Below, piece by piece: positions 16,484 through 23,769 of a stretch of DNA of 38,519 bases. The position numbers and the translations under genes are program-made. This DNA is from SAR86 cluster bacterium AG-313-D11 (GTDB lineage Bacteria > Pseudomonadota > Gammaproteobacteria > Magnimaribacterales > D2472), in contig QBVW01000006.1 in the NCBI GenBank assembly GCA_003284215.1, positions 1 through 38,519 on the forward strand, given 5' to 3'. The notes under the pieces are model-generated. The model was not told the origin of the DNA. It did no database searches and saw only the letters and a program-made list of their open reading frames with translations. Each line of letters opens with the position of its first letter. The first letter of the stretch is position 1.

Positions 16484-16945
16484 ATGAAAAATAATATTAT
16501 TTCAGCCGTAGGGGCATTTATATGTATTTCTGCACTTGCTTATTTGAATTCTTTTGACGAAAGTAATTTGTGGTTAATCCCTCCATTTGGGGCAAGTATG
16601 GTTTTAGTAATGGCTGTTCATGAAAGCCCCTTAGCCCATCCAAAAAATGTTTTATTTGGTCATATAATTTCTGCTTTTTCCGGTGTAGTTGTCTTTGCGC
16701 TATTTGGTTTTTCTTTTTTAAGTGTTGGGGTTGGAGTTGGGTTAGCAATATTCTTAATGATGGTAACTAAGACGGTTCATCCACCAGCAGGAGCCAATCC
16801 TATTATTGCAATTCTGGGTGCCAAAGGAGCAGGTTTTATAATCATACCCGTGGCGGCAGGAGCATTATTTATAGTTCTATTTGCAATTATTTTTAATAAA
16901 TTATTAAACAGAAAATATTTTACTTTCAATGATTTAAAGCATTAA
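16484..16945 (+). CDS. HPP family integral membrane protein
   Basis: The protein is 153 residues with four to five hydrophobic segments. The family hallmark HPPAGANP sits in KTVHPPAGANPI near residue 100, and WLIPPFGASMVLVMAV plus SPLAHPKNVLFGH match the N-terminal half of HPP proteins. Plant chloroplast members have been linked to nitrite transport; bacterial roles are mostly unknown. It diverges from the Fe/2OG oxygenase and is followed 57 bases later by the methylene-THF reductase gene. A -10-like TATGCT only 7 bases ahead of the ATG suggests a very short leader. Transport of a small anion or C1 compound is possible from context but is a guess. Confidence 0.85.
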   Translation: MKNNIISAVGAFICISALAYLNSFDESNLWLIPPFGASMVLVMAVHESPLAHPKNVLFGHIISAFSGVVVFALFGFSFLSVGVGVGLAIFLMMVTKTVHPPAGANPIIAILGAKGAGFIIIPVAAGALFIVLFAIIFNKLLNRKYFTFNDLKH

Positions 16946-17002
16946 AATATGGGCAAAACACATGTCTATAATCGTGGTTACAATTCATTGTGAGGAAAAA
17001 CT

Positions 17003-17851
17003 ATTAACACTCATTTAAAAGATTTCATTTCAGGTTTTTCCATTGAAGTCTTACCTAGAACAGCATCGAAGATTGAATCTTTTGCGGATATCTTGCCCAA
17101 GCATACAAGAGTCTATATTGCTCATATTGAGGGAGAAGATATTGCATCAATGGTTGCAACTGCTAAAAGACTCAGCGATGAGGGTTTTACTGTCATGCCC
17201 CATTTCCCAGCAAGGATAATCCAAGATCAAGGTACGCTTCAAGATTGGATTTCCATGTATCAAAATGAAGCAGGGGTTAATGAGGCGCTTTTATTAGCTG
17301 GAGGCACAACGAAGCAAGTTGGAGAATATCATTCTTCGATGCAATTAATTGAATCAGGTTTATTTGATAAATCAGGCTTCAAGAGATTGCATGTAGCTGG
17401 GCATCCTGAGGGTAACAAAGATATCGATCCTGATGGTGGCAATAAGAATGTCTCTGAGGCACTTTCATGGAAGCAGAAATTTTCAAACAGAACAGATGCC
17501 TCTATGGCGATAACTACGCAATTTTGTTTTGATGCTGATGTTGTAAAAAAATGGGCTGATGCCATAAAAGATAGTGGTGTTGATATTCCTATACATATTG
17601 GTATTGCTGGACCGGCAAAGCTACAAACATTACTTAAGTTTTCAATTGAGTGCGGCGTGGGTGCTTCAATGAAAATTCTTACCAAAAGAGCAAAAGATTT
17701 AACCAAGCTTTTGCTGCCTTACAAACCAACACAAATTCTAGAAGATTTAGCTTCTTTTAAAGCAAAAAGTCCAAGCTTAAATATTGAGCAAGTCCATTTT
17801 TTTCCATTAGGTGGTATTAAGCAAACAGCTGATTGGGCAAGGGAAGAGTAG
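17003..17851 (+). CDS. Methylenetetrahydrofolate reductase-like protein, ATT start
   Basis: About 282 residues, in the short MTHFR-like family rather than canonical MetF. Conserved stretches are FSIEVLPRTASKIESFADIL, TRVYIAHIEGED, VMPHFPARII, LLLAGG, VAGHPEGN, TQFCFDAD and GIAGPAKLQTLLKF. The first good initiator in frame is TTG at 17093, but that would delete the conserved SIEVxPR start. The frame is open back to a TGA at 16991, and the only initiator-like codon with a ribosome site (GAGG, seven bases upstream) is ATT at 17003. I therefore place the start there. In this island the enzyme probably oxidises 5-methyl-THF from the adjacent DmdA-like methyltransferase to methylene-THF. Family call strong, start moderate, direction inferred. 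Confidence 0.8.
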   Translation: MNTHLKDFISGFSIEVLPRTASKIESFADILPKHTRVYIAHIEGEDIASMVATAKRLSDEGFTVMPHFPARIIQDQGTLQDWISMYQNEAGVNEALLLAGGTTKQVGEYHSSMQLIESGLFDKSGFKRLHVAGHPEGNKDIDPDGGNKNVSEALSWKQKFSNRTDASMAITTQFCFDADVVKKWADAIKDSGVDIPIHIGIAGPAKLQTLLKFSIECGVGASMKILTKRAKDLTKLLLPYKPTQILEDLASFKAKSPSLNIEQVHFFPLGGIKQTADWAREE

Positions 17852-17916
17852 GGCATAAATTGTTCATAAATTGAACGTTATTTAGGGCTTCAAAATATCT
17901 ATTCTATTTTAAAAAA

Positions 17917-17930
17917 GAATGCTAGCATTC
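17917..17930. promoter_or_regulatory. 14-bp palindrome ahead of the DmdA-like gene
   Basis: GAATGCTAGCATTC is a perfect inverted repeat ending four bases before the ATG, where a ribosome site would be expected but is missing. It could be a repressor operator or a hairpin that hides the start. Several perfect 14-mers of this kind are expected by chance in sequence of this composition and length, so only the location makes it notable. Confidence 0.35.
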
Positions 17931-17934
17931 GCGT

Positions 17935-19065
17935 ATGTACAAGTCATCAAAGATAACTTTTAGTCCTCGCGTAAGAAAGTCTCCGTACTTTAATTCCACC
18001 ATGAAATATGGAGCGCAAGCTTTTTCAGTTTATAACCATATGTATATGCCAGTCAGTTATGCTGGGCCTGTTGAGGATTATAAAAAATTACTAACCGGCG
18101 TTCAGCTTTGGGATGTTAGTGTCGAGCGACAAGTCCAAATTAAAGGTCCTGATGCAGAAGCTCTGGCACAGTTTTTAACTCCCAGAAATATAAAAAAATG
18201 TTTAATAGGTCAGGCAATGTACACTCCTCTTACAGACTTTCAAGGGGGCTTAATAAGTGATCCTGTTATGTTGCGGATTGCTGAAGATTGTTATTGGTTT
18301 TCTATTTCTGATGGAGACATACTCTTCTGGGTTCAAGCAATAGCAGCAGGATATAAATTTGATGTGCATGTGGATGAGCCAGATGTCTCTCCACTTCAAA
18401 CACAGGGACCTAATTCAACAAAATTGATGGCTAAGGTTTTTGGAGATTGGGTGCATGATTTAGCTTTCTATCGATTTAAGGAAATAACTCATGCAGGCAT
18501 TCCAATGGTCATAGCAAGAATGGGTTATAGCAAAGAACTTTGTTATGAAATTTTTCTTCAAGATCACTCCAAGGGCGATGAGTTGTGGGAAATGCTTTGG
18601 GAAGCAGGACAAGATATGAACATCAGTCCAGGCGGACCAAATATGATACTAAGATTAGAGGGCGGAATAGTGAGCTATTTATCTGATGTAGATAGAACTA
18701 ATAATCCGTATGAGGTTGGTTTTGAAGCTTTGGTTGATCTTGATCAGGAAGAAGACTTTATTGGCAAAGATGCTTTACGTGAAATTTATTCCAAAGGCCC
18801 ACAAAAGAAACTGATCGGTGCCGAAATTTTAGGTGATCCCATTACTGAAACCAATGCTGAGCACTGGCCTGTTTTTGTTGATGGCAAACAAATTGGATCG
18901 ATGAATGCTTTAGTTTTTTCACCAAGACTTAATAAGAACATTTGTTATGTAATTTTAGACATTAAACATGCCATCTGTGGTAATGAGGTAATAATCTCTT
19001 CGCCTGATCAAGATCGTCAAGCGATACTAGTTGACTTGCCTTGGTTAGAAAGAGTTAAAAAATGA
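17935..19065 (+). CDS. DmdA-like THF-dependent methyltransferase (GcvT family)
   Basis: The protein is 376 residues, close to the 369 of SAR11 DMSP demethylase. It shares with DmdA the run WDVSVERQVQIKGPDA, ISDPVMLRIAED, WFSISDGDILFW, EPDVSPLQTQGPNS, and PGGPNMILRLEGGIVSY with NNPYEVGF. Those features separate it from glycine-cleavage T proteins, and no GcvH or GcvP is nearby. DmdA moves a methyl from dimethylsulfoniopropionate to THF. The neighbour upstream is an MTHFR-like enzyme able to take the methyl-THF. DmdB-D are not in the window, while betaine-type genes surround it, so the donor may be DMSP or a quaternary amine such as glycine betaine. Subfamily firm, substrate open. Confidence 0.8.
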   Translation: MYKSSKITFSPRVRKSPYFNSTMKYGAQAFSVYNHMYMPVSYAGPVEDYKKLLTGVQLWDVSVERQVQIKGPDAEALAQFLTPRNIKKCLIGQAMYTPLTDFQGGLISDPVMLRIAEDCYWFSISDGDILFWVQAIAAGYKFDVHVDEPDVSPLQTQGPNSTKLMAKVFGDWVHDLAFYRFKEITHAGIPMVIARMGYSKELCYEIFLQDHSKGDELWEMLWEAGQDMNISPGGPNMILRLEGGIVSYLSDVDRTNNPYEVGFEALVDLDQEEDFIGKDALREIYSKGPQKKLIGAEILGDPITETNAEHWPVFVDGKQIGSMNALVFSPRLNKNICYVILDIKHAICGNEVIISSPDQDRQAILVDLPWLERVKK

Positions 19066-19091
19066 GCTCAGCTTAGATATAAACTGAGCTC
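19064..19091. terminator. Bidirectional hairpin between convergent methyltransferase genes
   Basis: GAGCTCAG (19064-19071) pairs with CTGAGCTC (19084-19091) around a 12-base loop. Flanking AGTTAA and TTAACT can extend the stem, with A-rich sequence before it and a T-rich run after. It sits on the stop codon of the + strand gene and 10 bases beyond the end of the minus-strand gene, as expected for a shared terminator. Confidence 0.65.
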
Positions 19092-19101
19092 TTAACTTTT
19101 A

Positions 19102-20406
19102 TTAATCTGCGTAATCCAAACCTTTGTCTTTTTGAACTTCGCGCTTGTTTGGGTTCACAGACTCCCTAAATGGTATGTCAACAATCTCACCCTCTACAGC
19201 TACTCCAGGAGATTCAGAGTATTCATCAGGAAGCCTTACTTGTAGTTTGGTTCCTATGTCTGATGATGTCCAGGGAACCCAACCGAGTGCTACGTTAGTC
19301 TCTAATTCTGGAGACCACCACGGCGAAGTTATATAACCCATATCATTGCCATCTGTATCAGCGATCAACCAAAAATCAGGAGCATAGTCTGTGATTTCTT
19401 TTCCGCCAAAAATCATCCCTACCATGCGCATTTTAAAAGGAAATTCACCAGCATCAATAACAGCTCTCTGTCTTTCCAATTCTTCTTTACCAATATAATC
19501 AGCTTCCTTATTGCGTGGTACCTGATAACTTAGATTGACCTGGAAGGGAGAGGTTTCATGATCTAGATCTTGACCCCAAGATAAAATACCAGCTTGAATT
19601 CGGCGATGATGCGCAGGAGCAATCACCATTAATCCAAATTCTTCACCTGCCTCTAAAACTGCATTCCAGACAATTTCGGCATTCTCGTGAGCATCTCGAA
19701 CATAAATTTCATAGCCTTTTTCGCCAGTAAACCCAGTTTGACTGATCACTACATCTGCCCCATTAATTGTTGTTTCCATTAAACCGTAATAGGGTATTTC
19801 TCTAAGTTCTTCTCCAGCTAGTTTTGCCATCAGATCTTCAGATAGAGGGCCTTGAATTTGCAAAGGGCAGACATCAATCTCATCAATCAAGACATCATAT
19901 TTTTTAGATACATTCACACCCTGAAGCCACAGCAAGAGATCGCTATCAGAAATAGAGAACCAAAACTCATCTTCTGCTATTCGCAATAACACAGGATCGT
20001 TTAAGACACCGCCTTTTTCGTTGCATAAAATAGCGTACTTACCATTTCCAGGTTCAATTTTTGTTGCATCACGAGTTATAACAAAATTTGTGAAGGCTTC
20101 TGCATCAGGACCTTTAACGCATATCTGTCTTTCAACAGCAACATTCCACATAGTGACCCGGTTAATTAATGCCTCGTATTCAACCATGGCACCACCATCC
20201 TCAGGCCTAACGTATCCTCTAGGATGATAGATTCGGTTATAAACTGTTGCTCTCCAGCAACCAGCCTCGTGAGATAAATGCCAAAATGGAGATTTTCTTA
20301 CTCTAGTTGATATTAATAATTCAGTAGGCGTTCGACCACTTTGCCTTAAATTATATGGAACCACACGATCACTTTGATCCACGCTTGGATGATTTGGATT
20401 TTTCAT
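19102..20406 (-). CDS. Second DmdA-like aminomethyltransferase (GcvT family)
   Basis: The protein is 434 residues. The core matches the DmdA-type folate domain: TMWNVAVERQICVKGPDA, GGVLNDPVLLRIAED, FWFSISDSDLLLWLQG, DVCPLQIQGPLSEDLM and TGFTGEKGYEIYV. It is longer than its neighbour at both ends; the N-terminal 30 residues contain TPTELLISTRVRKSPF, an arrangement echoed at the start of the other paralogue (FSPRVRKSPY). A strong AGGGGGG ribosome site precedes the ATG. It begins 45 bases after the FAD-GcvT fusion gene on the same strand, so the two are likely expressed together. It probably transfers a methyl or methylene group from an N- or S-methyl donor to THF. Not a glycine-cleavage T protein by context. 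Confidence 0.78.
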   Translation of the reverse strand: MKNPNHPSVDQSDRVVPYNLRQSGRTPTELLISTRVRKSPFWHLSHEAGCWRATVYNRIYHPRGYVRPEDGGAMVEYEALINRVTMWNVAVERQICVKGPDAEAFTNFVITRDATKIEPGNGKYAILCNEKGGVLNDPVLLRIAEDEFWFSISDSDLLLWLQGVNVSKKYDVLIDEIDVCPLQIQGPLSEDLMAKLAGEELREIPYYGLMETTINGADVVISQTGFTGEKGYEIYVRDAHENAEIVWNAVLEAGEEFGLMVIAPAHHRRIQAGILSWGQDLDHETSPFQVNLSYQVPRNKEADYIGKEELERQRAVIDAGEFPFKMRMVGMIFGGKEITDYAPDFWLIADTDGNDMGYITSPWWSPELETNVALGWVPWTSSDIGTKLQVRLPDEYSESPGVAVEGEIVDIPFRESVNPNKREVQKDKGLDYAD

Positions 20407-20451
20407 TGTTATACCCCCCTTAGATATATTAAGTTATTACATTGAAATTAT

Positions 20452-23049
20452 TTAAGCACGCACTCTCTCATTTTTTGGATCATACAAAGATCCTTTGCCA
20501 GCTATTTGAACGGTCATTGGGTATACTCCATCACCATTTTCATTGAAGTACTCCAGTAAAAGTGATTTGCCTGGCACAGCAAGATTTTTTGGCAGATAAC
20601 CCATTACTACAAATTTTTTAATTGAGGGGCAGTAGGACATCCCAGTTGCGTAAGATCTTCGACCTTTACTATCAATTGGCACTTCGCCAGATGCAGGATC
20701 AATGATTGGAGAGTTTCCTACTGGATAACGCATAGTGCCTGATACATTGAGATCATCGACTGTCATCGTACATAAAATTGCACAGGGTTCTTCTTCTCTG
20801 TGAGCTAAATGCGCTTCTTTACCATGAAAATCTGCCTCTTTAACTAAGCGTCTTTCGATAGCAGATTCGCAAGCATTGTATTCAGTTTCAAGGTCTGCTC
20901 CCTGCAGTCTAAAGCTTTTTTCAAGACGTCGGCTATTTGCATAAGTTTCAATACCAACTGGAACGACTCCAACCTCCAGTAATGAATCGTAGAGTGCAAG
21001 ACCATCTTCGCTATCATTATTTAGATAAATTTCCCAGCCACTTTCTCCAACGTAGGAAATGCGTGATGCCCATACATTAATTTTTTTTCCTTCAGATAAA
21101 TTTAGTGTAAGGTTTTTCGCAGCTGCAAAAGGGAAGTTTTCTATTGTAATTTCATTTGGATCAATAAAGTGGCCTAAAGCATTTTTTGCTTGAGGTCCCC
21201 ATAGTCCTAGCGTAGCTATGTCATGAGTACGAATTTTAATATCAGCATCCAATCCATTGTCATCACGATGGTTGCGTAAAGTTACCCAGTCTCGATTTCC
21301 ATCTGCACCACCAGTAACTACGCGATAATGATCTTTACCTAAACGAGAAATAGTTAGATCTGCATGTACTCCACCATCTTCATCTAGAAAATTGGTATAA
21401 ATCATTCTACCTTCAGGAGTCTCACCACCAACTTTTGCCACAGACAAATATTCAAGCATTCGCTCAGCATCTTTGCCTTTAATATCCATAATAGGAAAGT
21501 GAGATAGATTGATCATGCCAACAGAATCACTCATGGCAAGATGTTCTGCATTAGCAATTTGATATGGCACATGTCTTTGATCCCATTCGTTTTCCCTGAC
21601 AGGAATTTCTTTGAAATAATTTTCTAGCTTTTGCTGATTAGTCTCATAAGCTAAGGCTCTTTCCCAACCAGCCACCTCATTATCAAAGAATCCACCAAGC
21701 TCTTTTTCTCTTTCATAAAAGGGACTTACATATAACTCTCTATGACTAATATATGGTTCCCTGGGATGAACAGCAGGAGTGTAGATGGTTTGAGCATTTT
21801 CATATGATCTTGTTTTTACGAAAGCCTTTTCTTTTTGTGCAGGGTAGAATCTTGCAATATCAAAAGAGTGCATATCCACCTGCGTTTTACCATAAATCAT
21901 TGATTCAGCAAGTAATCTTGCACATCCAGGACCATCTTTTACCCAAACTGCTTCACATAACCAAAAGCCTCTTACCTCAGGACTTTCTCCAATTAAAGAT
22001 CCAGCATCAGGTGTCACAGAGAGCAAACCATTAAATGAACTTTTTTCATCCCAACCTAGCTCATTGAGAATGGGCGTAGTTTCAAATGCCTTTTCAAGAG
22101 GCTCTGCAACCTCTTCAAGATCAAGATATCTCATTGAATCAGAGATCATCGTTTTTTCTGGGTTCCCAATATCCTCAGGTTCAACTAATCTCGGATCTTT
22201 GTCTTCGTAATATCCCCACTCAAGCATGCCTCCATGCAATCTGCCAGTATCTCTCACATACGCCGAGTTACCTTGATCACGAAGCAGGGGATACACAAGG
22301 AGTTCTTCTGTCCCTTGAATTTCTGGGAGAGGGCCAAAAAATAATAAAGGATGTTCAACAGGCATTAAAGGAACTGGAACCCCAGCTTTTTTACCCATCA
22401 AAGGCCCCCATATTCCAGATGTTATGACAACTTTATTAGTTTTAATTGTACCCTTATCAGTCTTTACTCCAGTAATGCGACCATTTTCAATATCAAAATC
22501 TATAGCTGGTGTGTCAGTAAATGTGGATAAAGCACCTTTTTCTTTAGCAGTTTCTACTGCAAAGTTAACAACATCTTGTGAGCGTGGAGTAACTAGACCA
22601 GCATCTGGGTCCCACATTGCTCCTCGAATCGATTCTTCATCCAGAAGAGGAAATTTTTCTTTAGCTTCCGAAGCGGAAATTAATCTTATGTTAGTTCCAA
22701 AAGCTTTCCCTGATTCAACTTTACGCTTAAGTTCTTCCCAGCGCGCATCATCATCTTTACGACAGATTTCCAAGCCACCTTTTTTTAAAAAAAAGCCATT
22801 TTCTTCATAAAACTGTCTACTGAAATTAGTTGCCCAGCAGCCAAGTTTGTCGTGAGTTGTGTTGTATACAAAATCTGAAGCGTGAGCAGTAGAAGCAATG
22901 TCTGAAGGGATAATAGTAGATTTTTCTAAGCCTACAATATTCTTTTGTCCTAGCTCTGCAAGCCAATATGCAACCATAGAGCCTACAATACCTCCAACAC
23001 CAACAATAACTACTTCTGCTTCTGAAGGAAATTTAGAGGATTGTGCCAT
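20452..23049 (-). CDS. Dimethylglycine/sarcosine dehydrogenase-like FAD-GcvT fusion
   Basis: The protein is 865 residues with three parts: an N-terminal DAO-type FAD domain (about 10-375, with VVIVGVGGIVGS), a short FAO_M-like linker (about 378-435), and a folate-binding GcvT domain with C-terminal barrel (about 440-855). His56 in STAHASDF aligns with the His that carries covalent FAD in dimethylglycine and sarcosine dehydrogenases (WHAAGL). Such enzymes oxidise an N-methyl group and pass the carbon to THF as methylene-THF, or release formaldehyde. The surrounding formaldehyde and formate genes are the expected downstream steps. Dimethylglycine versus sarcosine cannot be decided by eye. Promoter and palindrome lie upstream. 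Confidence 0.88.
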   Translation of the reverse strand: MAQSSKFPSEAEVVIVGVGGIVGSMVAYWLAELGQKNIVGLEKSTIIPSDIASTAHASDFVYNTTHDKLGCWATNFSRQFYEENGFFLKKGGLEICRKDDDARWEELKRKVESGKAFGTNIRLISASEAKEKFPLLDEESIRGAMWDPDAGLVTPRSQDVVNFAVETAKEKGALSTFTDTPAIDFDIENGRITGVKTDKGTIKTNKVVITSGIWGPLMGKKAGVPVPLMPVEHPLLFFGPLPEIQGTEELLVYPLLRDQGNSAYVRDTGRLHGGMLEWGYYEDKDPRLVEPEDIGNPEKTMISDSMRYLDLEEVAEPLEKAFETTPILNELGWDEKSSFNGLLSVTPDAGSLIGESPEVRGFWLCEAVWVKDGPGCARLLAESMIYGKTQVDMHSFDIARFYPAQKEKAFVKTRSYENAQTIYTPAVHPREPYISHRELYVSPFYEREKELGGFFDNEVAGWERALAYETNQQKLENYFKEIPVRENEWDQRHVPYQIANAEHLAMSDSVGMINLSHFPIMDIKGKDAERMLEYLSVAKVGGETPEGRMIYTNFLDEDGGVHADLTISRLGKDHYRVVTGGADGNRDWVTLRNHRDDNGLDADIKIRTHDIATLGLWGPQAKNALGHFIDPNEITIENFPFAAAKNLTLNLSEGKKINVWASRISYVGESGWEIYLNNDSEDGLALYDSLLEVGVVPVGIETYANSRRLEKSFRLQGADLETEYNACESAIERRLVKEADFHGKEAHLAHREEEPCAILCTMTVDDLNVSGTMRYPVGNSPIIDPASGEVPIDSKGRRSYATGMSYCPSIKKFVVMGYLPKNLAVPGKSLLLEYFNENGDGVYPMTVQIAGKGSLYDPKNERVRA

Positions 23050-23096
23050 TATATAAAGCCCTTAAAGTTACCAAATAATAATCTTAATTTCTTTCG

Positions 23097-23125
23097 ATAA
23101 TAAGCCCTGTGAATATAACTGTCCA
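23097..23125 (-). promoter_or_regulatory. Sigma70-type promoter of the FAD-GcvT dehydrogenase
   Basis: On the minus strand TGGACA (23120-23125) and TATTAT (23097-23102) are spaced by exactly 17 bases; each matches five of six consensus positions. A start near 23090 would give a leader of about 40 bases before the ATG at 23049. Confidence 0.55.
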
Positions 23126-23157
23126 ATCTTTATTTGATTATTTTTAAAGACAAAATT

Positions 23158-23176
23158 TTGTGTAAAATTTACACAA
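23158..23176. promoter_or_regulatory. 19-bp inverted repeat, candidate regulator site
   Basis: TTGTGTAAAATTTACACAA is two perfect 9-base arms around one central base. It overlaps a second perfect palindrome, ACAAAATTTTGT (23150-23161). The centre lies about 77 bases upstream of the predicted transcription start of the dehydrogenase, a position more typical of an activator than a repressor. No regulator gene is in the window, so the binding protein is unknown. Confidence 0.5.
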
Positions 23177-23242
23177 TTTTTTCATTAAAAAACAAAACTT
23201 GAATTTCTTTTATGGTGGTAATTTTTGGCTTTAAAAAATCTG

Positions 23243-23635
23243 TTAGTTTTTCTCTCCCAGCAGTATTCTGGCAGCTAATTGAGTATCCATATATTCTTTA
23301 AGCTCAACAATTTTTCCATTTTTAATTACGAGTAAAAAATGATATTGATTATTATATGGTTCTCCTGATGCATGCATTGCTTCCCCATTTACCTCAACAG
23401 CAACTCTTTCATTTTCAGCAGTCATTCCAGTAATATTAAATTTAATACCATCTGGAAATGAATCTAGAATGCCTTTAGCAAAATCTATGACTTCTTTTTT
23501 AGTCCTTGAACCACCTATAGCATTGGTACCAGCCGTCCAGATAATTGAATCATCATTGTAAAAATCTAAATATGTCTCATCTCCTGAACTCAATGCTTCA
23601 AAAAATTTAATAGCAATTTGTTTATTTTCTTTCAT
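23243..23635 (-). CDS. SnoaL-like/NTF2-fold protein
   Basis: The protein is about 130 residues from the ATG at 23635; a GTG four codons earlier is possible. The pattern IAIKFFEALSSGD at the start, a central AVEVNGEAM strand and FLLVIKNGKIVELKEYMDT near the end are typical of the SnoaL-like (ketosteroid-isomerase-related) fold. There is no signal peptide, so it is cytoplasmic. These folds host isomerases, hydrolases and binding proteins, and the sequence gives no reaction. It lies between the betaine-type transporter and the dehydrogenase on the same strand, so it may belong to the same regulon. Confidence 0.8.
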   Translation of the reverse strand: MKENKQIAIKFFEALSSGDETYLDFYNDDSIIWTAGTNAIGGSRTKKEVIDFAKGILDSFPDGIKFNITGMTAENERVAVEVNGEAMHASGEPYNNQYHFLLVIKNGKIVELKEYMDTQLAARILLGEKN

Positions 23636-23769
23636 TTCAGATCTCACTTGATTACTTGTATTAGCATCAGTAAATAATATAGCAACTAAAAATGCTTAAA
23701 AAGGAGATATGTTAATTTGATTTTAAATTTATAAGAGATTTGATGTCTAGAAGTTATGCTTGATATTAA

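Noticed and set aside
16949-16993. ATG in frame with the MTHFR-like gene, 18 codons upstream of ATT
   Set aside because: A TGA at 16991 separates it from the gene, and its short peptide has no ribosome site or family resemblance. A sequencing error remains possible but is not needed.
17862-17876. GTTCA/TGAAC inverted repeat after the MTHFR-like gene
   Set aside because: Only five pairs around a five-base loop, at chance level, without a T run for a terminator.
19102-20406. Calling the GcvT-family protein a glycine cleavage T protein
   Set aside because: No GcvH, GcvP or Lpd genes are nearby and the sequence motifs match the DmdA-type branch.
23701-23717. Strong AAGGAG followed by ATG
   Set aside because: The frame stops after three codons and the spacing is only two bases; likely coincidence.
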